From positions 1-64,000 of the forward strand of contig VXAY01007404.1 of assembly GCA_013399855.1 (NCBI GenBank): 64,000 nucleotides of DNA, in the 5' to 3' direction. The notes under the pieces were generated by a model that had not been told where the DNA came from, made no database searches, and worked only from the letters and a program-made list of their open reading frames with translations. This DNA is from Oxyruncus cristatus (lineage: Eukaryota; Chordata; Aves; Passeriformes; Cotingidae). The position numbers were made by a program, and so were the translations under genes. This document shows, one piece after another, positions 1 through 11,436 of the stretch. The first letter of the stretch is position 1. The number at the start of each line of letters is the position of its first letter.

Positions 1-20
1 AAGGAAAGGAAGGAAGGAAG
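1..20. repeat. (AAGG)n simple repeat
   Basis: The window opens inside a short purine tract of AAGG/GAAA units. It is cut by the window edge, so its full length is unknown. It is an ordinary microsatellite. Confidence 0.7.
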
Positions 21-1008
21 AGAACTGACTTGAAATTCAAGCCAAACCCTAAGCATTTCTAAGGCTCAAGGGATTATTATCCTGTTGGCACTCCTTCAGA
101 TTTCTGTTTTGTAAGACCTACAGGCTCCATTGGTGAACAGATCTCTTTGGGAATTTCTGAAGAGCTGTCAATACTATCAGTACTCCTTTTAGTTGGCTGA
201 GTAAGTCTTACAAAGCTTCAGTGAAATGTGAATCAGGCTTTTTAAAATGTTATGTTCTGTGAATTGTGTGCACAATCTGAAATATCAGTCTTTATTATTT
301 CAGGAGGGCTTCTTGTCCACAAGAAAAGAAAAGACCACAAAGCTTTTCCTTCTTATGGTTTTAAGTAGAAAATATAATGCTATGTATATATAACACATTC
401 ATGTCAAAGTTGCCCTTGGGACTTAAAATCTTTAGCATTTCCATATTGTGGGCTTCAACCATAACAATGTATTAACATGGGATTGTTGTTTGTTTTCAAA
501 TATTTGCTCATCCTTGTCTGAGATAAGAAACTAACCTTAACTGTTGAGAACTTGTGAATTAAACAAGGCTGGACTGGATCAGATTTTGAGCATAAAATCT
601 CAGCATTTTTTTCTGTGGGAGGGGAAAAAAACCCCAGAATTGCTTTACAAAGTAGCATGATGGTATAGCATTGTTAAAAATTTGCATTATACATGTAAGA
701 AATCATGAAGTTTAACAAAGTATTAGTTTGGTCGTTATAAAGATTATTTAAAAGTTAAAAAATTAATTTCTTTCATGATAGGAGAGAGAAAAAAAAAGTG
801 AAAACATAGTTTTTTAGCATTGGATTATGGAATCAAACACTTTGGTGTTTGGTGTGTTTACATTCAGATGGTGGACAAAGGCTCTTCCTTCCATCACAGT
901 GTAAGAATTTGCATCTGCTCTATCACTTCCTGGTTTACAGTGCAGGAGCAATTCCATATTTTCATTTCAGGTATCTACCTTTGTCACCTTGTAGTGGTTC
1001 TGATTCTA
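21..1008. other. AT-rich unique sequence, no gene seen
   Basis: Only short open frames (about 67 codons or fewer) occur on either strand. None has a recognisable domain, and no splice-bounded conserved frame stood out. No repeat family was recognised. Confidence 0.5.
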
Positions 1009-1050
1009 GGCCTTCCTTGGTAACCAGGTTGTAACCAAGGAACCAAGGCC
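1009..1050. repeat. Imperfect inverted repeat with a tandem AACCAAGG pair
   Basis: The segment starts GGCCTTCCTTGG and ends AACCAAGGCC. The central arms CCTTGGTAAC and GTAACCAAGG pair except for a two-base mismatch, and AACCAAGG occurs twice in a row at 1033-1048. It lies directly upstream of the LTR-like segment and may belong to its U3 region. Confidence 0.5.
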
Positions 1051-1593
1051 ATGTTCCCAGTATTCCATATGATTTTTACGTAAGCAAAGGTATAAATAAG
1101 AAGGGAGTGGAAGCTCTCGCTCTCTTCTCTTCTGGTGAGGTTCGGGAGCAGTGGGTCTCTGCGTTGGTCTTGCTTATCTATCAGCTGAGGCCTGCAGTGA
1201 CTACTGATCTGCCACGTGGGAGAGTGGGGAGTGCCGGCTGTGCCAGGCCATCCCGTTGTTCTAAGGGACGTGGTGAGACTGATTTTTGCCAGTCTTTGTT
1301 TTACTGGTTCTTAGTTTTTGATTGTCTATATCTGTTTTTCCCCTTTTTCCCTTTTCCTTTTCCCTTTCCCTCTGGGGGAGGGCGTTGTACCCGGGATCCC
1401 GAATATTGTATATAGTATTCTAGCTGTATATAACTGTAAATATATACAAATATATATATTTTGATATAATTTGGTTGCTTTCGGGTTCTTCCGTTTCTGT
1501 AGTTTTTTTTTTCCTTTACCCCGAGGTAAGAAGGGAGGGAGAGGCTTTCCCTGTGGGTTCGGGCAGTTGGCATAAAGCCAACACACACCTACA
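1051..1593 (+). mobile_element. LTR-like segment with TATA box, probable avian ERVL-type LTR
   Basis: This block stands out from its AT-rich surroundings by higher GC and CpG content. It carries TATAAATAAG at 1091-1100 followed by a CT-rich stretch, as at the U3/R border of a retroviral LTR. Next come a pyrimidine tract (about 1337-1371), an AT-rich section, and a 3' end with inverted TTGGC/GCCAA motifs before CACCTACA at about 1593. The order and motifs resemble a common songbird ERVL LTR as remembered. The left boundary is uncertain, no target duplication was established, and no AATAAA was found. Short open frames here on both strands are not considered genes. Confidence 0.55.
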
Positions 1594-4500
1594 AGCAAGG
1601 ATGGTGGAATTGCCCAGCTATCCAGCTGTTCTAATCTTCTGGATTGATATTATGTGCTGTGATTAGAGGGAAAGCTTGACTCATATATATGCATATTTGC
1701 ATAGGTTGCAACTTCTATCCTGTGTCCTCCAGAATCTCATTCAGAGGGCAGGCTGCATCACATCCTTCCTTTACATGTTATCTGAACCCACAAAAAGGTG
1801 GAACACATCCTTGTCAACCTCTTGCTGACATTACGCCCACTAACCATCCTTTAGATCAGGAAGAAAGAAGCCTGGCAAGACCTCCATGCACATACATCTG
1901 CTCTTAGCTCACCTCCTAAGACTTCCTTCGGTTCAGTGGTTCTCTACTTTTTCCTGCTATGTGCTCACTAGTTTGTATGATTATGACTTACATTCCCATC
2001 CATTTTTTAATATTTGTTTTTCATTTCCATTTATTTGGTTGTTTATGCTCTTTTTGAAAATCAGAGAGGACTTTTAATGTAGAAAGAGACATAAAAGGGA
2101 GACAAGCTTGGAGATTAATGGGTGTACTGGTGTCTATCTCAAGAGAGTGAAGCAAATGCTACTATGAGACTGTTATGAACACAATCTTCTCCCAAAAGCA
2201 TTAAAATAAATTTCCATTGCAATGCACTACTTACTTAACTTGTTAACACTTGAATTAAGGTGAAACTGGAGTAGTTTTTATTCATTTGGTCTCTGATAAA
2301 CATAAAGAAATTCAGCACACTGTTTTGAGTGACACCACTTTTCTTGAAAGAAAAGATCATGCTTTGTATACGGTATGTATCCCTTTATACCTGCAGGAAA
2401 AAAGATATCATCTGTATGAAAAGATTTTGTATATTGAGCCTTTCTAACTTTATTATACTGTTGAAATTTAGAGAGTGTGTCTCATCTTTTTTCCTATTTT
2501 TATCTTAGAATACAATTTTTTGAAGCTGAGATTTTGAGTTCTGATAGTATAAAAAACCCTCTGAGAAGTTATCTATCATGCTTTGCCTCAAATAAATTTT
2601 TTATGGCACTCAGAAGTAAGCTGACATACTTTTGTAAACCTTTGTGTTATTTTCTAGAAGCAGCTGTTCCAAAAAAACATAAGTAGAATCCACTTTAAAT
2701 ACTTTGCTTCTTGAACCCAGCCAACAGAAGAGTCTTCCCTGCCAATCTACTGATTTCTTGCCTGTGAGTCAACGCATTTTCCAGAAACAGCATCTGTGCC
2801 ACTATCTTAGAGGAATATTAAAGTGTTGGAAAAGAACTGGAGCCTTTGTCTTTCAAGAATTCCACAAAGGAAACTTTCTCCAAAATGAAACCCACATATC
2901 ACTTTCAGCCTTTACTTCTTTCATGTGCTTGGTGTAAAGGAAAATATTAAAACTGCCAATTGTTTCAGTGGAGGACACAATTCTTCAAGGTGCAGAGTGC
3001 CAGCTGAAAGCAGAAGCAGATGCACATAGATCATTTGTGAAGACAGCAAAACTTTTACCATGATTAGCATTTATGAAAGACAATTACCTTGTTTTTCTTT
3101 CAGCGGCAGACTCCAAAGACATCCCTTATTTCCACTCCTACCTGACACTGTGAAAACAAACATAATTAAAAACCCGAGTTGAAAACCTTGTCCCCATGTG
3201 TACTGAGAGGGTGAGTCAGAAAAGGTGATATATTGCCCCGTTGCTGTTATTATGAATAACCCCTGGACAGTTCTTATTGCACTATCCTTACTGGGGTTGC
3301 AACTGACTGCTATATACCTTAGAGGTATGAAATGTTTTGCCCTCACAGTTCAGTTGATGGATTTCTACCCTAATATTAAATCCAGGCTGATGACTTTAAC
3401 ATTCTGCTAAGTTACTGCCTATATCCTCCTTAGAACCCTTATTTTTTTATAAGCTCAACTGAAGCTATCACAGCAAAGAAATCAGTCCATGAAATTCAAA
3501 AATGGGAGTCTTCTAAGTGTAATTTTTGAAGTCGTATAAGCAACATGTGTCATTAAAAAGTGTGCTAAATAAGGCATAGCCCCCTAGCTTACTATTCAGG
3601 CCCATGAGCTCAGCCTTGTTTAGAGACACCCTTCAGGTCCAGATGCTACACATTGCTTTCCAATTTCAATAATGTGAAAAATACCAAACTTATGAAGATA
3701 ACTAGTACACAGTTGTTAGCATGTCTGACTAGGCATACTCCTGTGTAATTTTTCACAACTTTTGTCAGTAATTGATTCGATTTTCATTTACACTTCTCTT
3801 CATTTAAACTGTTAATACTTCTAAGCTGGCAGAGGAATAGATAAACAATCATAGAACTATAAGGAATTATAAAAATTGCTTAATTGGTGTAATTACAGTA
3901 TGAATTTCTTTGCCCATCTGTCACACTGTATTTGAGTTCAGCATGGCATAAGTTCAGTGAAAGGTCCTTCAGATATTAATGCAGGAGCTGCAGAGCAGCC
4001 TCTGGCTTCTGCAAGGTTCTCAGCTCTGTTGTGGGCTCTAGGAGGCAATTTCTTTGGTGACCTTGTTAACAATGGGGAAAAATCTTTTCAGAAAGAACTA
4101 GGTGACCTTCTTCTCACCTGGGAAATGGACTTTGCAGGCACTCAGAGATTGCTGAAGATTTCTTCCTGGTTTCAGCTATTACAGGCAGTGTTTTCTCAGG
4201 CATTATGAACTCAGGAACCTGTGATGAGGATACATCGTAGAGACTTTTGTTGCAATGGGATCTGTGTAATCCGAACGAAAGAGCTACAAATCCATGAAGT
4301 CCTTTACTTTTCCTTAATACTTAGGGAATATAATCCCTCACCTTGCCTAAGATAAAGCTTGTATGAGCTCTGAGAATTTGTGTTTCTCACTGCTTGGGAT
4401 TTTTTTTTTTGGTTGGTTTTCCTGTTTCTTTTTTTTTTTTTTTTTAATGCTTGTTTGTGTTGTTTTGTTTTTCCTTCTGTCCTTTACAACTATTAAGTTA

Positions 4501-5270
4501 GAACTTTCTCTTTGGTTGGTTTTTATGCCTGTAAAGGCTTAGACTGCTGAAAGATACCCAGTTGGAAACAAATAGTTTTCTCTCTCTGAAAGCAGCAGGA
4601 TTCAGCAAATTCGGTTTATATAAAACCAACTGTACAACAAAATCAGAATCCTACTAGTACAATGGAAGCAAGATCTGCTTTTCCTCATAATTTTCTTTTT
4701 ATTTGGGTTGTTTTTTTCCTCTTTTGTTGTAATTGTATTTGATAATACATAAATCTAGTCCCTATTATTTGTTTTCTGTGTTAAACATATAATAAAGACT
4801 GTAGAAATTGAATAATATTTTGAATATATTGAAACTTCTTGCATTTAATTTTCTAGATTTTGCCTCAATTCTTGTCAGAAACACGCTTTGGGCATTTAAT
4901 AAGGCTCCCTCTGTCCCATACCTGATGTGCCACATGTGCTTGCCTGCAGACCTTTTAATTTACAGCAAAGTAACCTGCTAATGAAACAGCTTTCAACATT
5001 GTTTCTGTTGCCTTAATAATACACCCAGGTATTGCTATTCTGCTTGTCAAAATAAAAAACCTCAAAGTCTAGTACTAAACTTGCTGCAAGAATATCAACT
5101 GAGAATAAGGATTTGAAAACTTGTTTACACATTTAGTTATTATATCCCCAGAATACAGGGTTATCTTAAGATGATAGGCTGTAAAAAATTAAGAACTTTT
5201 TATTTTTTATCTGGCTTTTTAATATTATTTCACTGTTTTATTTCACCTGTATACTGCTTAAAAACTTATT
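1594..5270. other. AT-rich unique sequence, no gene seen
   Basis: Unique-looking sequence with T-rich runs near 4400-4445. The longest frame (3957-4208, 83 codons, plus) starts within mildly GC-richer sequence but shows no motif, signal peptide or splice context that would support a gene. Nothing else was recognised. Confidence 0.45.
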
Positions 5271-8200
5271 TCCCCCCCCCATGTTGCATTTGCAGTGTTG
5301 CCCTATAGAATGTCTTTTTTTCCCCCCTTTCATCTGCCTTATTTCTCCTTCTTTTTAATGTTAGTGAAAACTTACAGCAAACTTCCTTCAAGGTTACTCT
5401 GATGTGAAGGAAAGTGGTCCCATTTTCTTTGCAGAAAGGCTAATTATTCAAAGCTTCAGAGATCTTGTTACTCTGTCTATACAAATGTTGAACCCATAGG
5501 AGATTCTTAATCCAAGAAGTAGCTTAGCAATTGACATTTCTGTTGTTCTTGTGATTGAGCTCATGGGAAGAGGTTACCTCCAAGCAATATAAATATGTAT
5601 TTTTAATGATACTTGCAAAAGGAGATCTGGGGGAACCAAGAATAAGCCAAAAAATGGTGTGTTGTTTTCATTCTATTGTTTTGAATGGTGCTATTATATT
5701 TTAGTTATTGTACTTGGGACATTTAATTCAATGCAGTGATTACAGAGTGATCAAGTGCCTCCTCTTCATTAAGATTTCAATAAGTGTTCCATTAGTAGCC
5801 TGCTTTTTTTTTTTTTTTTAACCTCTGGGTATTATTTTTGTCTTAATTATTTTTTTTTCCAGATGAACTTTTGAAGAGAATTAAAACTATCCTCAAAGTA
5901 TGAATAAAATTGTTCGAGTTGTTCCCCAGAGCATAATTCAGAATCTCACTTAAAGGGATTCCAGCCAGGGTAATTCTTTTCTCCCATAGGCACTACCAAT
6001 AATAATTTTTGTGGGGAGAAAGTAAAAATGTATCTTTGTCCTTGATCCCTCCAGAAATCTGTCCTTTGTTTAGTATACAGCAATACAAACAATTTGTTTT
6101 CCACATGGTTTGGTTCATGAGAAATATGATAGCTGAGCACAGCAAGAGTGGAAGGACAGCAAGGCATCCGTAATGAGGGTTAAACTGTTTATTTTTGTAG
6201 AAATAAAAAGGACTTATTTTTTCCAAGATCCTTCATTCCTGTCCCACAAATGTTACAGAGGCTTTAATTGTCTTCATATGTAAACTCTAAATGCTAAATT
6301 AAATGCTTATCAGCCCTGGTTCTGGTAAGAATTCAGAGGCTGGGACCAGTCCGTACTGAGCGTCTCATGGATTAGCACGGCTGAAGCAAAGTGCACAGGT
6401 GAATCCTGAGATTTATTGACAGGCTGGTGAAGAAAACTGGCAAGTGAGGACAGTATTTTGTCGAATAACTCTGTCATTATATGTTTTGTTGCTTCAGTTT
6501 GTTCAATTCCTTCTTTTCCAGTCATGGTATTTTTTTCTTAGAGGGTAAGGAGAAAATTAAGAGGATGAAGAACACAAATTTAAAATGCTCAGAGATGGAT
6601 CTAGTTGGAGTTCCTTCCTGCAGATGTATGAATTATATGGAAGTGAAAGAGATGGACTGGTAGTGCAACTTTGTAAACTTAATCATTCAAATATCTGCTT
6701 TCAGAAGCAACTGCTTTCAAAAAGCATTCTCAGCTGCAGAGTGGGTATGTTACTAAATTATTGACTTACAAAAATGTGCCTTCAAATGTGCTTGAAGATT
6801 CACGTTTGTTTGGTTGTGGTGGGTTTTTTTGGCTTTATAATGGTTGAGTTTTTTGTTTTTTTTTTTTGTTTCTGTCACGTTAAATCATTGGGTTCAAGCT
6901 TACTACAGAAAACTTCAGAAATTTTAGGGAGTTTGACAATAATTCAAAAGTGCTTCACCAAGCTTTACAGTAGTTTTAGGAGAGCCAGAAGCAATGAGGT
7001 CTTATTCAGAAAAAAATAAAGTTGTATAAAAATATTCAGATTTAAGAGTGTTTTTTTCATCAAGTCTCTAATGTTTTTGCCATTATGGTCCTTTTGCAGC
7101 ATTTGTATTATGGTCATGTATTTGTTTGCTTGATGTTCTTGGAATTTTAAAGTGAACAGGATAACTCAAGATAAAGTCATTGATTTTTCTCATATGCTGG
7201 TCCTAAACTCGTTGCCATTTTGGAGCAAAGAGCTTCATGTATATTTGATTGCTGCAGCTGAGCAGGCGGACACCACATGGGATATGTGAGCTCTTATTTC
7301 ACTCCCACATTGTCAAGTGATGTCTTGTGCCAAGCTGATGGCTCAGAAAAAGCCTATTCTCTTAAGTGCATAAACAGGAATTGGCTGTTTGTAAGGGGAT
7401 ACGCAAAACACTGTTTGCTTTTTATTGACATTTCTCTTCCTGCAGCATGTTTCAAGAAAGGTCATTCCTTCTGTTCCTTCTGTTTCTTCTATTGATGATT
7501 CAAATTACACTTAGTGTTGTGAATAGAAATCCAATGTCATTAACACCCTATGGTGCTAACCTTTATTTTAATGAAATATTAATTCCTAAAGAAATAGGCA
7601 GCAAGCTGTTAAGGGGGGTTGGGTGGGGGGTGGAAGGCTGGTATGTATAAATTATTTTGGTTGAAGCTAGAGGAAAAAGAATAGACTGCTGAATGTGGCA
7701 GGCTTCAATCATTCCTTCCATTCTGGGTATTTAGGTGGATTTAAATATTAAGTGATTCTTAGCGAGCGTTTTGGCAGACAACTTAATCACTCTCTCTCAC
7801 ATTAATTGTCTTTAAATATTAAGTTTACTTTGAGACTAAGATCTTCAGGGCAAGGACCAAGCCCTTCCTTTATTCCCTTACAGAGGTCAGCAGAGTTCTG
7901 CGTATTTTTAAACCTGAGCATTTTCATAAAGTGATCATTAATTAAAACTGATATTCCATCTTTTCTAACTATTTCCAATAGTCTGACAATTTGGGGTTTT
8001 AAAGACTAAACCATTAGATTTTTTATTATTTTATTGGGAAAAAAAATGAGCCCTGTATCTTGTGCTGTTGCAGATGATGTTTAGTAACCTGTCACTATTA
8101 TTTAACAAAATTGTAATGAATGAGTGTGCAGTCAGATAGAGGTGGGGAAATGGTAGGAAAATAGAGATGTAAATGTGTGAGAGACAAAGAACACTCATGT

Positions 8201-8913
8201 GAAGCTAAGATGGAAGCATATCGAATAGTTTTGGGGAGATAAACTTGAGAGACTATTTGCAAAAACAAAAACTGACTCTGTAAAGGAAAGTGTACTGAGT
8301 TGTTCACTCTGTGCCCTCTTGAAGGCTATATATATATCATGGCAGTTTTGATTTACTGGCATTATATTATACTTAAACTATGGTAGAGGTGAGTGTGTAG
8401 TGTCTTTAGGTGTTGAGGAAAACTGCAGACTAATACCTTCAAGAGAATACAATCAACACTGGCAGAAGAAAAGAATATAATCAACACCTAATTGCTTTTA
8501 GGATGGATCTTAGAGGAATCATTATTAAGTTTATAAAATGCCATTGCCTATGATACTACAGGACTTAAATCATTACTGATGAGAAAAATTTTTTCATGAG
8601 AATGTCAAATTTGCTGTAGCCTCTTGCCTACATATACAATATAAACAGCTTCTCAAATGCTGTGTTGGGAAGCTGGCAGAACAGAGTTCAAAGCTGCTTG
8701 GTTATGCACACTGACATTTTATTTTTTGCAATGATTTACCAAATCCACACAGTAAGGATACTTTGAAATTAAGAATATGGTAATTTTATGTATAGAAAGG
8801 AATGGAAAATGAAGACCTGCTACTTTATATCTTGTGTTACATTTTGCTTTTTTAATTTCAAATTGGTGTTCGATTGTTGAGTGCCAATTTTGTTACCTTG
8901 GTAGCTCAAAATA
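5271..8913. other. AT-rich unique sequence, no gene seen
   Basis: This stretch opens at a C run and carries scattered T runs (5807-5820, 6850-6868) and a G-rich patch near 7613-7640. Open frames are at most about 80 codons and show no recognisable family. No LTR or CR1 ends were found. Confidence 0.45.
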
Positions 8914-8940
8914 CTAATTAATTAATCAATTAATTAAATA
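8914..8940. repeat. TTAA-rich palindromic tract
   Basis: A run of TAAT/ATTA units forms an almost perfect palindrome about 50 bp before the 3' end of the minus-strand CR1. It is a simple AT tract with no assigned role. Confidence 0.5.
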
Positions 8941-8993
8941 TAGCATAAAAATTTCTTAGGTTTTCTTTATTTTTGAAAGAAAAATTATATTAA

Positions 8994-10062
8994 TCACAGA
9001 AACATTTATGCTGTAAAAAGCCTCCAAGATAATCAAGTACAACCTTTGACCGAACATCATTATGTCAACAAAACCATAGCACTAAGTGCCACGTCTAGTC
9101 AATTTTTGAACACGTCCAGGGATGCTGACTCTAGAAATTCCCTGGGAAGTCCATTCCAGTGTTTAACAACCCTTTGCATGAAGAAACTTTTTTAATGTCC
9201 AACCTGAACCTTGCTGGCATAGCTTGAGACTATGTCCTCTCCTGTCACTTGTTGCCTGGGAGAAGAGGCTGACCCACACTTGGCTACAACCTCCTTTCAG
9301 GTAGTTATAGAGAGCAAAAAGGTCACTCTGAGACTCCTTTTTTTTCTGGGCTAAACAACCCCAGATCCTTCAGCCACTTCTCATTTGACTTACTCTCTAG
9401 ACACTTCACCAGCTTTGTTACCCTTCTGTGGACACACTCCAGCACCTCAATGTCTTTCTTGTCGTTAGGTCCCAGAACTGAACATATGATTTGAGGTGCA
9501 GCCTCACCAGTGCCAAGTACAGGAAACAATCACTTCCCTGGTTCTGCTGACCAGAGTATTTGTGGTATAAGCCAGGTAGCCCTTGGCCTTCTTGGCCACC
9601 TGGGCACAGGGTTGGCTCATGTTCATTTGGCTGCCAACAAGCACACCCAGGTCCTTTTCTGCCAGGCATCTTTTCAACCACTATTCCCCCAGCATGTAAT
9701 GGTGCATGGGGTTGTTGGGACAGAAGTGCAGGACCCTCGTAACACTGACCTCAGCCCATCGATCCAGCCTGTCCAGATCCCTCTGCAGAACTCTCCTACT
9801 TTACAGCAGATCAACACTGTCACCCAACTTAGTGTCTGTGAATTTACTGAAGGTGCACTCAATCCCCTTGTGCAGATCATCAATAAAGATATTAAACAGG
9901 ACTGACCCCAACACTGAGGCCTGAGGAACCCCACTAGTGACCAGACACCAACTGGTTGTGGCATCATTCACCACCACTTTCTGGGCCCAACCATCCAGCC
10001 AGTTTTTAACCCAGAGAAGAGTGCCGCTGTCCAAACCATAATGTGTCAGATCTAGATGCAAG
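8994..10062 (-). mobile_element. CR1 non-LTR retrotransposon, 5'-truncated, RT domain to 3' end
   Basis: Read on the minus strand this is the 3' third of a CR1 LINE. It starts inside the reverse transcriptase domain at about 10062, passes through the post-RT region, and ends at about 8994 in the usual terminal segment (TCTTGGAGG... then a short TTTCTGTGATTAAT-like end). CR1 ORF2 normally encodes an endonuclease and a reverse transcriptase that act in target-primed retroposition. Only the C-terminal part is present, split among frames by indels. 5' truncation is the normal state for CR1 copies. Divergence from the copy at 29.6-30.5 kb suggests an old insertion. Confidence 0.9.
9801..10061 (-). 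pseudogene. CR1 ORF2 reverse transcriptase fragment (inactive)
   Basis: This 86-codon minus-strand frame covers part of the RT palm. The block [20 protein letters not shown] corresponds to the conserved RT segment before the catalytic site. The expected F-A-D-D motif reads F-T-D followed by T, so one aspartate is missing (about 9828-9842 on the plus strand), consistent with a 3-nt in-frame loss. The frame ends soon after, and the following ORF2 sequence continues in other frames. It is a dead fragment of the CR1, not a host gene. Confidence 0.85.
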
Positions 10063-10534
10063 GGATGAGTAACTACAGTATACTAGAGATAGATACTTTG
10101 TAATAAAAAATAGAAGTATTTCATAGGCCCTAAGCCATACTATTTTCAGATTCAAAACTGATGAAATTTGAAATCTCACCCATTTCATTAAGATTACAGC
10201 GTTGTTCAAATAGCTTTTCTCCCTGAAGGAAGTTTTAATTGAATATTACACTTCCACTGTGCAACCAATTCTACAACTCTCTACAAACAAAGAATACAAA
10301 AATTCATTCTTAGTACAGATTATCACAAGTCAGGTGTTAGGTTTGCTTTGGTTTCTGTGAATTTCAAGGGGGGGATTTTTGTTTGGGTTTTGCTTTTTTT
10401 TTGTTTTGCGGTTTTTTTGATTGTTGTTTTTTGTTTTGGTGTGGGTTTTTTATTTTTTTTTAAATTATTTTATTGCTTGACTTGCAATAGGGATGCATAT
10501 TAAAAAAGGGTATGGTTCCTATAGTTTCAGAAAT
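10063..10534. other. Spacer between two CR1 pieces, with a GT/T-rich tract
   Basis: No CR1 similarity was recognised here. From about 10367 to 10465 the plus strand is almost entirely T and G (GTTTT, GGTTTT units). This may be a later insertion or replacement between two pieces of one CR1, or simply the gap between two separate insertions. Confidence 0.5.
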
Positions 10535-11047
10535 ATTTTCCTCAGAAGTCTTTTTGTTGCTTATGTACAGAAGAATTATTTCTTATTGCCCTTCGCGTCC
10601 CTTCCCAGATTAATATCCATGCCGGCCTTGGCTTTCCTAACCTGATTCCTGCACAACCAGACAAGAAAGCCATAGTCCTCATCTGCCCCTGCTTCCACCT
10701 CTTGCACCCTTACTTTTTGTGTCTATGTTCAGTTTGGAGCTCATCCATTTGAGTGTCCTCTGTTTTCAGTTTGACTTTCTATTTGTTGGGACAAGTCTTT
10801 CTTGTACTTGGAGGAGGTGATCCTTAAATATCAGCAAGCATTTCTGAACCTGTCTTCCCCCACCAGGGATGTATCTCATGAGATTCATCGAAGCAGATCT
10901 CTGATAAGGTTCAAGTTTGCTTGCTTCAAATACAGTGCTGTGTTCTTCTTTTTGCCATGTTCCCTTTTCTCTGGACACTGAACTCCACCTTCTCATGGTC
11001 ACTGCAGACAAGTCTGTCCCCGGATTCCACTTCCCAAAACAGTTTTT
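10535..11047 (-). mobile_element. CR1 internal fragment (ORF2 endonuclease-RT linker region)
   Basis: On the minus strand this matches the remembered CR1 ORF2 segment between the endonuclease and RT domains. It includes a GACCATGAGAAGGTGGAGTT block near the 5' side, a GGATCACCTCCTCCAAGTAC block, GGTGGAAGCAGGGGCAG, and a final part resembling the run into the RT domain. The 99-codon minus frame at 10766-11065 covers much of it, but stops interrupt the rest. Having neither a CR1 3' end nor a 5' end, it is either a rearranged part of the neighbouring minus-strand CR1 or an isolated internal relic. Confidence 0.75.
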
Positions 11048-11090
11048 CAGGTTTTTTGTAAGCATGGGGTCTGGGAGAGGAGAGGAGAGA

Positions 11091-11436
11091 AGGGAAGGCT
11101 TTGGGAAGACCTAATTGCAACTTTCCAGTACCTTAAGGGGGCTTATAAAAAGGAGGGAAAGACACTTTTTTTTATGGGTAGATAGTGACAGGACAAGGGG
11201 CAATAGTCTTAAACTGAAAGAGTGCAGATTAGATGTTAGGAAGAAATGTTTTACTCAAAGGGTGGCGAAAGACTGGAATAGTTGTCCAGATTGTGGATGC
11301 CCCATTCCTGGTAGTGTTCAGGGCCAGGTTGGATGAGGCCCTGAGCAACCTAGTCTAGTGAATGGCTGCCCATGTCAGGGGGCTTAGAACTACATGGTCT
11401 TTAAGGTCCCTTACAACCAAACAATTTTATGAATTC
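11091..11436 (+). mobile_element. CR1 3' end, different subfamily, plus strand
   Basis: This is a CR1 3' terminal segment in plus orientation. It runs from GGGAAGACCTAATTGCAACT through TAGTGACAGGACAAGGGG and GTTGTCCAGATTGTGGATGC to TTTAAGGTCCCTTACAACC and a short AATTTTATGAATTC tail. It encodes the extreme C-terminus of ORF2 plus the 3' UTR, broken by indels. Its 3' UTR differs from the 8994-10062 copy, so it belongs to another CR1 subfamily. A purine-rich tract (11072-11099) marks its 5' side. Confidence 0.88.

Noticed and set aside
3957..4208. 83-codon plus-strand frame in a slightly GC-richer patch
   Set aside because: No motif or homology recognised and no clear promoter or splice sites; kept only as a note.
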